A stretch of DNA of 64,000 nucleotides from Desulfobacterales bacterium RIFOXYA12_FULL_46_15. GTDB taxonomy: Bacteria > Desulfobacterota > Desulfobacteria > Desulfobacterales > Desulfobacteraceae. Shown piece by piece: positions 36,730 to 45,605 of this stretch. The notes under the pieces were generated by a model that ran no database searches, was not told where the DNA came from, and worked only from the letters and a program-made list of their open reading frames with translations. The stretch covers positions 1 to 64,000 of the forward strand of contig MGTJ01000018.1 in assembly GCA_001799395.1 (NCBI GenBank). The letters run 5' to 3'. Position 1 is the stretch's first letter. The number at the start of each line of letters is the position of its first letter. A program made the position numbers and the translations under genes.

Positions 36730-37923
36730 ATGAAAATACTCACCCTATCATCGGTCTTTCCTAATCAAGCCTTACCGTTTTATGGCCTTTTTGTTTATGA
36801 GCGGATGAAACATGTGGCAAAAAAATCCGATGTTTTTGTGGTTTCTCCCATTCCCTGGTCCCCGTTTGATTCATTTATCAGATTCTTTAAAAAAAAATTC
36901 AGACCTGCCCGAAAAGGTATAGAAACAAGAGATCAGTTGGAGATGATGTATATACGTTTTTTATGCCTTCCGGGCATTTTCAAATTTCTGGATGGTTATC
37001 TGTATTATAGGAGCATATTAAACCCTGTCGGAAAGCTGATCAAAAAAAATGGCATTGATATCATTGACGCTCATTTTGCCTATCCTGACGGTTTTGCCGC
37101 CATGCTTTTGGCGAAAAAATCGGGTCTTCCTTTCAGTGTCACCTTAAGGGGAACTGAAGTCCCGTATTCAACCTCATTTTATCGAAGATGGCAGATGAGA
37201 TGGGTGTTTAAAAAAGCAGATAAAATCATCTGTGTAAGTCAATCCCTTTCTGAGATCGCCTCGGAATTGGGTGCTGAACCGGCTAAGCTGAAAATTATCC
37301 CCAACGGGATTAATACCGATATCTTTTATCCCCGGAATCGCAGCAAGGCAAGAACCCGGTTGGGGATTCAGGGCGATACAAAAATAATCCTCTCTGTTGG
37401 GGGCCTGGTTAAAAGAAAAGGATTCCACAGGGTTATTCCGCATTTGAAAAAAATGAAAATGGATTTTAAGGATATCCTGTTTATTATTGTAGGAGGTGAA
37501 TCTGTTGAAGGGAATTATTCAGGGGAATTGAGGGCACTGGTAAATGAACTCGGCCTGGAGGATGTTGTTCGGTTTGAAGGTCTCCAGCCCCCGGAAAAAC
37601 TCCCTTATTATTATGCTGCCGCAGATATATTTGTGCTGGCGACTGCCAATGAAGGATGGCCTAATGTGATTGTGGAAAGTCTGGCCTGTGGCACGCCAGT
37701 GGTGGCAACTGATGTCGGCGGTGTAAAAGAAATAATAACCCATGATGACCTGGGCTATACGGTTCCCTTTGATGATCCGGAAGCATTGTATGCCAAGATG
37801 AAAAAAGCATTGGGGCAGAGCTGGGATCATGAAAAAATATCATCTTATGCGTGCAGGAGAAGTTGGAACAATGTGGCTGACGAGGTCTTGACAATGTTTA
37901 AGGAAATTTTAAGGGAGAAATAA
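36730..37923 (+). CDS. Glycosyltransferase family 4
   Basis: A 397-aa GT4 enzyme. The acceptor domain begins MKILTLSSVFPNQALPFYGLFV. The donor domain has SVGGLVKRKGFHRVIP, EGLQPPEKLPYYYAAADIFVLAT and the nucleotide-sugar E-x7-E-type stretch NEGWPNVIVESLACGTPVVA. The start at 36730 is chosen because the upstream ORF part overlaps the ligase gene and is not family-like. It ends 2 bp before the asparagine synthase gene. Confidence 0.86.
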   Translation: MKILTLSSVFPNQALPFYGLFVYERMKHVAKKSDVFVVSPIPWSPFDSFIRFFKKKFRPARKGIETRDQLEMMYIRFLCLPGIFKFLDGYLYYRSILNPVGKLIKKNGIDIIDAHFAYPDGFAAMLLAKKSGLPFSVTLRGTEVPYSTSFYRRWQMRWVFKKADKIICVSQSLSEIASELGAEPAKLKIIPNGINTDIFYPRNRSKARTRLGIQGDTKIILSVGGLVKRKGFHRVIPHLKKMKMDFKDILFIIVGGESVEGNYSGELRALVNELGLEDVVRFEGLQPPEKLPYYYAAADIFVLATANEGWPNVIVESLACGTPVVATDVGGVKEIITHDDLGYTVPFDDPEALYAKMKKALGQSWDHEKISSYACRRSWNNVADEVLTMFKEILREK

Positions 37924-37925
37924 AT

Positions 37926-39809
37926 TTGTGTGGGATTGCCGGATATTTCTGCAAAAGCAATGATAAAGTAAATCTGGATTTACTGAAACAGATGACCCGG
38001 ACCCTGATCCACAGAGGTCCGGATGAAGAGGGTTATTTTGTCAATGACAATGGTTCTGCAGGATTGGGCCATCGGCGTTTAAGCATCATTGACCTTGCCA
38101 CAGGCCGGCAGCCCTTGAGCAATGAGGACGGAAGCATCTGGATCTCCTTTAACGGGGAAATTTACAATTTTAAGGATTTGATCCGGGACCTGGAAGCAAA
38201 GGGCCATATCTTCCGCACCAAATCAGATACTGAAGCCATTGTGCATGCCTATGAAGAATGGGGGACGGATGCAGTCAAAAAGCTGAGGGGCATGTTTGCC
38301 TTTGCCCTTTGGGATGAAAACAAGCACCAGCTTTTTCTGGCCCGGGACCGAGTCGGTAAAAAACCTTTGTATTATCTGGATGATACCCGGCGGTTTATGT
38401 TCGGTTCTGAAATCAAGGCGATCCTCCAGGCACCAGGAGTGTCCCGGCAGATCGATTATACCTCTTTTTATGATTATCTGTCCCTGCTGTATGTGCCGGC
38501 TCCGAAAACCATCTTCAAATCCATAAAAAAGCTCCCGGCAGGGCATTGGGCTATGGTAACGGCTGATACCATAAAGATTGAATCCTATTGGGATTTATCT
38601 TTTTTTCCGGATAATGAGTTGACTGAATCCAGGATGATGGAGGATCTTTTGAATATCCTGGAAGAATCTACCCGGATCAGGATGGTCAGTGAAGTGCCCC
38701 TGGGTGCATTCCTGTCCGGAGGGGTGGATTCCTCCGCGGTGGTGGCATTGATGGCAAAAGCCTCTTCTATCCCGGTGAAAACCAATTCCATATCTTTCAG
38801 TTTGGCCAAGTATAATGAGGCTGCCTTTGCGCAGAAAGTAGCAGAATTGTTTAACACGGATCATCATGAATTTCATGTCACGCCCGAGGCAGTGCCCATT
38901 GTAGAAAAGCTGGCCTGGCATTATGATGAACCATTTGCAGATTCTTCAGCCGTCCCGACCTATTATGTGTCTGAAACAGCCCGGAGAAGCGTGACGGTTT
39001 CCTTGTCCGGGGATGGCGGGGATGAAAATTTTGCCGGTTACCGCCGGTATTATTTTGACATGCGGGAAAACGCCGTACGTAATCTGATTCCGGCTGTCTT
39101 GAGAAACCCGGTATTCGGCACCATGGGCAGGCTCTATCCCAAAGCCGATTACCTGCCCCGGATTTTCAGGGGGAAGGCCTTTATCTCCAATGTGGCCCGT
39201 GATCCGGTGGATGCATATTATTTTTCCGTCAGTGCTCTGTATGGTGAAGAAAAGCGAAATCTGGTCAGCCCGGATATCCTGAAGGAAATCGGGGGTTATC
39301 AGACCCGGGACCTGTTTTATGATCTGTATAAAAAAGCGCCGGCCGTTGATCACCTGTCAAAGATTCAATACATAGATATCAAGACCTATTTGTGTGATGA
39401 TATCCTGACCAAGGTGGACCGGGCAGGCATGGCTGTTTCTCTGGAAGTCAGGTGCCCGATCCTGGATCACATGTTCATGGAATATGCAGCCAAAATCCCG
39501 TCAAAATATAAACTGAAGGGTAAAGATGGGAAGCATATTTTTAAAAAAGCCCTGAAAAAATACCTGCCCGACGACATCCTTTATCGAAAGAAGATGGGGT
39601 TTGGGGTTCCGGTGGAAGAATGGCTGAGAAAAGATCTGCGTGATTACGGCCAAAGCTTGGTCTTAAAAGGCGGGGCAAGCCGGCAATACCTGGAAAAATC
39701 CATGCTGGAAAAATTCTGGAATGAACACCAGAGCGGACTGAGAAACCGGTCTACGGAACTCTGGATCATCATGATGCTGAATCTCTGGCATCAGAATTTT
39801 GCCGGTTGA
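37926..39809 (+). CDS. asnB: Asparagine synthase (glutamine-hydrolysing) family amidotransferase
   Basis: A 627-aa complete enzyme: class II glutaminase with the N-terminal nucleophile Cys2 (MCGIAGYF), RGPDEEGYF and FNGEIYN, followed by the synthetase with PP-loop FLSGGVDSSAVVAL. The TTG start at 37926 is fixed by the need for Cys2, with GGGAGA upstream. In XrtA loci the family (TIGR03108-like) is believed to amidate a sugar acid or similar group, not free aspartate. It is an intact counterpart of the gene at 20064. Confidence 0.87.
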   Translation: MCGIAGYFCKSNDKVNLDLLKQMTRTLIHRGPDEEGYFVNDNGSAGLGHRRLSIIDLATGRQPLSNEDGSIWISFNGEIYNFKDLIRDLEAKGHIFRTKSDTEAIVHAYEEWGTDAVKKLRGMFAFALWDENKHQLFLARDRVGKKPLYYLDDTRRFMFGSEIKAILQAPGVSRQIDYTSFYDYLSLLYVPAPKTIFKSIKKLPAGHWAMVTADTIKIESYWDLSFFPDNELTESRMMEDLLNILEESTRIRMVSEVPLGAFLSGGVDSSAVVALMAKASSIPVKTNSISFSLAKYNEAAFAQKVAELFNTDHHEFHVTPEAVPIVEKLAWHYDEPFADSSAVPTYYVSETARRSVTVSLSGDGGDENFAGYRRYYFDMRENAVRNLIPAVLRNPVFGTMGRLYPKADYLPRIFRGKAFISNVARDPVDAYYFSVSALYGEEKRNLVSPDILKEIGGYQTRDLFYDLYKKAPAVDHLSKIQYIDIKTYLCDDILTKVDRAGMAVSLEVRCPILDHMFMEYAAKIPSKYKLKGKDGKHIFKKALKKYLPDDILYRKKMGFGVPVEEWLRKDLRDYGQSLVLKGGASRQYLEKSMLEKFWNEHQSGLRNRSTELWIIMMLNLWHQNFAG

Positions 39810-39817
39810 TCACGGAT

Positions 39818-40912
39818 ATGACTTCTGTCAGGGTTGTGCATGTGATTTATTCCTTTGGGATCGGCGGTCTTGAAAAAGGCATCACCACCCTGATCAACCA
39901 TGGGTCTCCTGATATTGAGCATACCATCATCAGCCTTTGTGGCAACCGGGAATCGGAAAGGTTCTTGAAACGGCCTGCAAGGATTATCTCTCTGGACAAG
40001 CAACACGGTAATTCCCTAAGGTTTATATGGGGATTATCCAAGTTGATTCAAAGCATTCATCCGGATGTTGTCCATACAAGGAACTGGAGCGGTATGGATG
40101 GTGTTCTGGCGGCAAAGCTTGCCGGAGTGAAAACCATTATTCATGGTGAGCACGGCTGGGACATGTTCGATCCAGCGGGCGCAGACAAAAAAAGAAGAAG
40201 GGTCAGAAAACTGATTTCCTTTCTGGTGAGCCATTACACCTGTGTGTCAAAGCAGCTTGAATTCTGGCTCAAACATGAAGTCAGAGTGAAAAAAAACATT
40301 ATCCAGATTTATAACGGTATTGATGCGATGCGGTTCCGGCCTGCAGACCGGGAAGAAAAATCTGCTTTAAAACAGCAGTTCGGGTTTTCACCAAATAATT
40401 TTATTGTTGGGATTGTGGCTCGCCTGGATGCCATCAAAAACCATTCGACATTATTTGAAGCATTTAAAATTGTCTTCCAAAGCAATCCTTTTGCAAAACT
40501 GGTGGTGGTGGGCGATGGGCCTGAAGCAGAACGTTTGAAATCCGAAGCGTCTGAAAATATACTATTTCTTGGGTATCGTTCAGATGCGGATATACTGATG
40601 CGGTGTTTTGATGTGTTTGTGCTGCCATCATTTAATGAGGGCATATCCAATACCATTTTGGAGGCCATGGCTTCCGGGCTGCCGGTGATAGCCTCCAATG
40701 CCGGCGGGAATCCGGAAATTGTGGAAGACGGCGTGAACGGATTTCTTGTGGAATCCCGGGAACCGGCCCGGATGGCGGACAGGATGATGGAATATATTAC
40801 CGGACCGGATATCATGGTCAGGCACGGGGAGCAGGGGCGGAAACTGGCTATTGAAAATTTCTCCATAGAGGCCATGGTTAACCGGTATGAATCTGTTTAT
40901 CAACCTGGTTGA
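39818..40912 (+). CDS. Glycosyltransferase family 4, PEP-CTERM/XrtA-associated (TIGR03088-like)
   Basis: A GT-B enzyme of about 364 aa with VVHVIYSFGIGGLEKGI, HTRNWSGMDG and the family marker HGEHGWDMFDP. The donor domain has GIVARLDAIKNHSTLFEAF and FNEGISNTILEAMASGLPVIAS. The start is either ATG 39818 or TTG 39806, the latter overlapping the asnB stop as TTGA; neither has a strong ribosome site. It is part of the EPS repeat assembly. Confidence 0.85.
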   Translation: MTSVRVVHVIYSFGIGGLEKGITTLINHGSPDIEHTIISLCGNRESERFLKRPARIISLDKQHGNSLRFIWGLSKLIQSIHPDVVHTRNWSGMDGVLAAKLAGVKTIIHGEHGWDMFDPAGADKKRRRVRKLISFLVSHYTCVSKQLEFWLKHEVRVKKNIIQIYNGIDAMRFRPADREEKSALKQQFGFSPNNFIVGIVARLDAIKNHSTLFEAFKIVFQSNPFAKLVVVGDGPEAERLKSEASENILFLGYRSDADILMRCFDVFVLPSFNEGISNTILEAMASGLPVIASNAGGNPEIVEDGVNGFLVESREPARMADRMMEYITGPDIMVRHGEQGRKLAIENFSIEAMVNRYESVYQPG

Positions 40913-40918
40913 TGGAAA

Positions 40919-42235
40919 TTGAGCATTTTGAATGATGATACCCTGAAAATCATACCATTAGCCCCTTTGATCTGGCTGGTATGCATTGTTTATGGGAGCC
41001 TGATTCCGTTTCATATCCGCCCTGTTGTTTTTTCTGATGCCTTGATTTTATTCAGACAGATCCCCCTTTTGAATCTAGAGGCAGGGTCTAGGGCAGATTG
41101 GGTCGCCAATATCCTTTTATACACCCCCCTTGGTTTTTTGCTTTCCGGGGCGGTATTTTCTAAATCCACTTCGGTTTTAAAAAACAGTCTGCTTTCCGGG
41201 GCTGTTTTTTTTTCCTGCCTACTGGTTGCCCTTCTTGTCGAATTCTTTCAAATCTTTTTTTCTCCCAGAACCGTTTCCTTAAATGATCTGATTGCAGAAA
41301 CCATCGGAAGTCTTGCTGGTGTTTTTTTATGGCAGGCCTGTGGGCAAAAGCTGTTAAAAACCTGGCAGGTTTTGACGTGCAAAAGCCGTCCGGAATCCAG
41401 ATTGACTGCAATGTTTGTTTTTTATGTGATCTTTTTAATCAGTATTGCGCTTTTTCCCTTTGACTTTTTGATTTCAATACAGGAGATCCATAAAAAATTT
41501 CAGACATGGAAAACCCAGCCGTTCCTGGATTCCGGTTTTGTTTTCTGGTTAAAAATTCCTGTTGAAGCCATGCTTTTTATTCCCTTAGGGGGATACATTG
41601 GTCTGAAACTCAGGCACGTATCATTAAAAAGAAAAATGATTTTTACACTGACTGTTGCTTTAATTATCTCTTTTCTAATTGAATTTTTACAGTTTTTTTT
41701 AGTCTCCGGTATTTCACAGCCTTTTTCTGTGTTGGTAAAGGGAGCAGGGGCCTTTGCTGGATTATTGATCACAAAAATACCAATGAACCGCTACTGGGTG
41801 TTCTTCAAACCCTTTGCAGGCCTTCTGGCGGCCGGTGCAATGCCTTTATACCTGATCATATGTCTGAGACTGAATGGTTGGGGGGTGTCGGGTTGGATAA
41901 ATGTCAGGAGCGCAATTTCAAGCTTTGAGTTTCACATGCTGATTCCATTTTATTTCCATTATTTTACAACAGAAACCCGGGCTGTTCTCAGCCTTATTCT
42001 GAGTTTCGGTCTATATGTACCCATCGGAATGGTAGGATGGATACTCCGTTTCCGGTTGTCCCTGTCGGTTTTTATTGCTGTGGGCCTGGCATTTGCCGTA
42101 GAATCGGGAAAACTTTTCCAAGCCGGACTTCATCCTGATTTTACCAATATTCTTGTTGCCGGTGTATCGGTTATCACCGGTTTTAAGCTGTTGGGTTATT
42201 TTCTTCCTGTTCTGAGTCAATTGTATAATGAATAA
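40919..42235 (+). CDS. VanZ-like membrane protein with three VanZ units
   Basis: A 438-aa polytopic protein containing three related segments of the VanZ pattern (E-x2-Q ... D/N ... G-x3-G). They are EFFQIFFSPRTVSLNDLI, EFLQFFLVSGISQPFSVL and, more degenerate, ESGKLFQAGLHPDFTNIL. VanZ-family proteins are frequent in exosortase and polysaccharide loci, but their role is unclear. The start is TTG 40919. The gene overlaps the following ligase-like gene by 8 bp. Confidence 0.75.
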   Translation: MSILNDDTLKIIPLAPLIWLVCIVYGSLIPFHIRPVVFSDALILFRQIPLLNLEAGSRADWVANILLYTPLGFLLSGAVFSKSTSVLKNSLLSGAVFFSCLLVALLVEFFQIFFSPRTVSLNDLIAETIGSLAGVFLWQACGQKLLKTWQVLTCKSRPESRLTAMFVFYVIFLISIALFPFDFLISIQEIHKKFQTWKTQPFLDSGFVFWLKIPVEAMLFIPLGGYIGLKLRHVSLKRKMIFTLTVALIISFLIEFLQFFLVSGISQPFSVLVKGAGAFAGLLITKIPMNRYWVFFKPFAGLLAAGAMPLYLIICLRLNGWGVSGWINVRSAISSFEFHMLIPFYFHYFTTETRAVLSLILSFGLYVPIGMVGWILRFRLSLSVFIAVGLAFAVESGKLFQAGLHPDFTNILVAGVSVITGFKLLGYFLPVLSQLYNE

Positions 42236-44078
42236 ATCGATTGCCATTGCATCAGCCGTTCTTCTCGGGGTGTCCTGTTACACTTATCCTCCGGGCTGGA
42301 TACTGCCCGGCATGGTTCTTTTTGCCTTGGGCTGCTTTTTGTGGATATACCCTAAAACCTGGATGTTTATCGTACCTGCGGCAGTACCGGTATTTGATTT
42401 TTCTCCTGTGACGGGTATATTGTTTTTCAATGAATTTGATATGGTGGTTATGACCGTATGCCTGGTTTTATATCTAAAACCGTATAAGACCAATAAAACC
42501 CTTTCATTTCCCAGGGGGGCAAAATTATTGATCGTAATAATGTCCTTTCTGTATGGTGTAAGTGTTCTGCTTGGTATCTATCCTTTTGAGCCCTTTGAAT
42601 GGGACCGGATTGCCCACCCCTACAGTCGGTATTCAAGCCTCCGGATGATAAAGGGATATATTTTTGCGGTGTTGTTGATCCCCTTTTTACAGCAGGGAAT
42701 TTATTATTCTGAAAACATAAAGAAATTCATCCTTCCTGGCCTTATGGCCGGATTCGGGTTTGTGGCAGCATTTGTATTATGGGAGCGCCAGGTTTTTTCA
42801 GGTCTGTTTAATTTTTCCAACGATTACCGAATTACTTCGACCTTTTTTGAAATGAATACGGGAGGTGCATTTATTGACGGTTATCTGTCCATGAGCCTGC
42901 CTTTTATTTTTGCCTGTTTTTTCTTCTGGAAGAATCCGCTCGTGAAAATTGCAGGTTTCGGATTGTTCTGTGCCGGGCTGTATGCACTTCTGGTCACTTT
43001 TTCGCGGATATGTTATGCTTCGTTCCTTGTGTCTATGATGCCATTGGCTATCGGCGGGATTGTGGTCCATGCAAAAAAATGGAAAACAACATTGTTGATC
43101 ATCATGATAATCATGGTGACGGCTATGATGACACTGCCGGTTCTAAAAGGAGGATATATTAAAGATCGTTTTAGCGGTTTGGCTGACGGTATTGCCATCC
43201 GTTTGCAGCACTGGCACGATGCTTACCGGAAAATGAGCCCGGATTCAACAAACATTTTTTTCGGCATGGGGCCAGGGACTTTTCCAGCCTTGTATTTTGA
43301 AATTCCTGATTATATCAAACCTGGTATCTACAAGATCATGACGGAAAAAGAGAATAAATTTCTCAGGCTCTATCCAGGAGATTCATTATATTTCGGTCAA
43401 AGAATTTTACCGAAACCGGATCAAACATATACTCTAACATTTTTTGCAAGGTCCGGCCGGTCCGGAAGCGATTTAACATTCCCTGTCTGTGAAAAATCCA
43501 TACTGCATTCATTTAACTGTAATTGGAAGACAATAGCAATAACAGGTGATGGCAAAACCTGGGAACCTTATAAAATTGATTACCCTGATCTTAAAATCGG
43601 GCAGGGAAGTTTTTATCAGAAACGGCCGGTTGAGATAGCCATATATAACGGCAGCGGTAATTCTGTGATTGATATTGATAATATCATGCTGACTGACGGT
43701 GAAGGGGATAACCTCATACAAAATGGTGATTTTTCCAAAGGCAGCCATTTTTGGTTTTTTACTGTGGATAATCATCTGCCGTGGCATATCAAAAATTTAT
43801 GGGTGAGCCTGTTATTTGAAACAGGATTATTGGGTTTATCGGCCTTTTCGTTGTTTGTCTTGTTTGTCTTTATAATCCTTCTCCAAAGTATTGCAAAAAA
43901 GGATCTATTGTCTTTGATACTGTTCAGTTCTTTTTGTGGGTTTTTTACCGTTGGACTTATAGACAGCCTTTTTGATTCTCCCCGGATAGCCTTTCTTTTT
44001 TATTTTTTCTCGTTTTTGTCCCTGCTTTATGCAGGCACAGACAATGATGACCGCAACCGGTTAAACCTTAAGAGTTAA
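42228..44078 (+). CDS. O-antigen ligase/polymerase-like protein with periplasmic insertion
   Basis: A 616-aa membrane protein with about ten helices before a periplasmic loop and two to three after it. The Wzy_C-type signature is RLQHWHDAYRKMSPDS, then GMGPGTFPALYFE. Between residues about 380 and 510 it carries a beta-rich domain (YTLTFFARSGRSGSDLTF ... NLIQNGDFSKGSHFWFF) resembling carbohydrate-binding beta-sandwiches of the CBM type. This is unusual for a plain ligase or polymerase. It probably polymerises or ligates the polymer in the periplasm. Confidence 0.8.
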   Translation: MNKSIAIASAVLLGVSCYTYPPGWILPGMVLFALGCFLWIYPKTWMFIVPAAVPVFDFSPVTGILFFNEFDMVVMTVCLVLYLKPYKTNKTLSFPRGAKLLIVIMSFLYGVSVLLGIYPFEPFEWDRIAHPYSRYSSLRMIKGYIFAVLLIPFLQQGIYYSENIKKFILPGLMAGFGFVAAFVLWERQVFSGLFNFSNDYRITSTFFEMNTGGAFIDGYLSMSLPFIFACFFFWKNPLVKIAGFGLFCAGLYALLVTFSRICYASFLVSMMPLAIGGIVVHAKKWKTTLLIIMIIMVTAMMTLPVLKGGYIKDRFSGLADGIAIRLQHWHDAYRKMSPDSTNIFFGMGPGTFPALYFEIPDYIKPGIYKIMTEKENKFLRLYPGDSLYFGQRILPKPDQTYTLTFFARSGRSGSDLTFPVCEKSILHSFNCNWKTIAITGDGKTWEPYKIDYPDLKIGQGSFYQKRPVEIAIYNGSGNSVIDIDNIMLTDGEGDNLIQNGDFSKGSHFWFFTVDNHLPWHIKNLWVSLLFETGLLGLSAFSLFVLFVFIILLQSIAKKDLLSLILFSSFCGFFTVGLIDSLFDSPRIAFLFYFFSFLSLLYAGTDNDDRNRLNLKS

Positions 44079-44091
44079 TAAAAGGGGTAAA

Positions 44092-45447
44092 ATGTATAAT
44101 AAGTTTGTAAAACATATTATTTTCCCGCTTCATGAAAAAATACTAGGCAGAGAAACTTATCAATTTCTGGGTCGTCTTGAAAAGGAGCAGTATCTTGACG
44201 GACGGGAACTTGAATTACTCAGGTTCAGGAAGCTGAAAGCGCTGCTGATTCATGCCGGTAAAAATATATCTTTTTACAAGCAGCGGTTTGCCGATGCAGG
44301 GTTTAATCCTGAAAAAATGCAAGCCATTGAGGATATTAGGGTTTTACCGCTCTTGTCCAAGGAAGAAATCCGTAAAAATCTTGACCGGATGAAATGGAAG
44401 GATACTCCGGGAGGGCTTTTTCGCTATAATACCGGCGGATCATCCGGAAAACCCCTTGTGTTTTATTTTGATCGGCGGCGCCAGGCTTATGATGCGGCTG
44501 CCAGGGCCCTGACCCATAAATGGTGGGGTGTGGATATCGGGGATAAGGAATTATATTTATGGGGATCTCCCCTTGAGATCACGAAGCAGGATAAGATGAA
44601 AGATTTTCGGGACTGGCTGACCAATGACCTTTTGATCAGTGCCTTTGAAATCTCTGAAAAAAAAATCCCGGAGATGATGGAAAAAATAAAAAGATTTAAG
44701 CCCAAATGTGTATTTGGTTATCCCAGCACCATTGCTTTGTTTTGCGAGGTTGCGGGTAAATTTGGCTACCGGCTTGATAAAGAAGGAGTCAATGTTGTTT
44801 TTTCAACGGCTGAAGTTCTGTACGATCACCAAAGGGAAAGCATTTCAAAAAGCTTTGGGGGTGTTCCGGTAACCGATTGCTATGGCAGCCGGGAAGGCGG
44901 GTTTGTCTGTCACGAATGCGAACAGGGTCGGTATCATGTGATTGAGCCCAATTATCTCATAGAGTTTTTGCAGAATGGCAGAGATGTCGGCATAGGAGAA
45001 GACGGCGAAGTGATTCTGACCCATCTTGATGCCTGGGGCATGCCTTTTATCAGGTACCGGACAGGCGATGTGGCTCAGCCGGGTGAAGGCGGCTGCACCT
45101 GTGGCAGAACCTGGCGAACTATCCGGAATATCAGGGGCCGGACTACCGATTTTATTGTTACCCCGGATGGGCGGTGGCAGCATGCCCTTTCTGTGATTTA
45201 TGTGGTTCGGGATATTGAAGGGGTTGATGAATTCAAAATTATTCAGCACCGGCCGGATGAGGTTGAGGTCCTGATCAAAATTCATCCTGAAATTTTTCCA
45301 GCCAATGGACAGACGTGTATTGTTCAAGGCTTTAAAAAAAGAATGGGCAATGAGGTGAATGTGATGGTCAATTTTGTGGATGAGATCCCCAGGGATGCCT
45401 CCGGTAAATACAGGTATGTAGTATCGAAAGTAGCATCTTTTAAATAA
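44092..45447 (+). CDS. PaaK/CapK-like adenylate-forming enzyme
   Basis: A 451-aa protein of the phenylacetate-CoA ligase family as found in capsule loci (CapK-like). It has the P-loop-like YNTGGSSGKPLVFYFDRRRQ, FSTAEVLYDHQRE, and YGSREGGFVCHECEQGRYH (a Cys/His knuckle in the middle). The C-terminal motif is DASGKYRYVVSKV. It would activate a carboxylic acid for transfer to the glycan. AAAAGGGG precedes the ATG. It is the last gene of the EPS operon; a 158-bp gap follows. Confidence 0.82.
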   Translation: MYNKFVKHIIFPLHEKILGRETYQFLGRLEKEQYLDGRELELLRFRKLKALLIHAGKNISFYKQRFADAGFNPEKMQAIEDIRVLPLLSKEEIRKNLDRMKWKDTPGGLFRYNTGGSSGKPLVFYFDRRRQAYDAAARALTHKWWGVDIGDKELYLWGSPLEITKQDKMKDFRDWLTNDLLISAFEISEKKIPEMMEKIKRFKPKCVFGYPSTIALFCEVAGKFGYRLDKEGVNVVFSTAEVLYDHQRESISKSFGGVPVTDCYGSREGGFVCHECEQGRYHVIEPNYLIEFLQNGRDVGIGEDGEVILTHLDAWGMPFIRYRTGDVAQPGEGGCTCGRTWRTIRNIRGRTTDFIVTPDGRWQHALSVIYVVRDIEGVDEFKIIQHRPDEVEVLIKIHPEIFPANGQTCIVQGFKKRMGNEVNVMVNFVDEIPRDASGKYRYVVSKVASFK

Positions 45448-45539
45448 GCAAATGCATTCTGTAACGGGTTCACTTCTCAGTGTGTGTTTGTTGTCAAAGG
45501 TTCTTTAAGGTATTCGATTTTGGACGATATTATGTATTC

Positions 45540-45569
45540 TTGACAAAAACCCCCTTTCTATTCTATCCT
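45540..45569 (+). promoter_or_regulatory. Candidate promoter of the metzincin gene
   Basis: TTGACA (45540-45545), an 18-bp spacer and TATCCT (45564-45569, four of six matches) lie 37 bp before the protease ATG, in the only sizeable gap between the EPS genes and the secretion island. It is called by consensus alone. Confidence 0.4.
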
Positions 45570-45605
45570 TTTAAAGGATTGATTTGCTAATTTAAAATAG
45601 AGACC

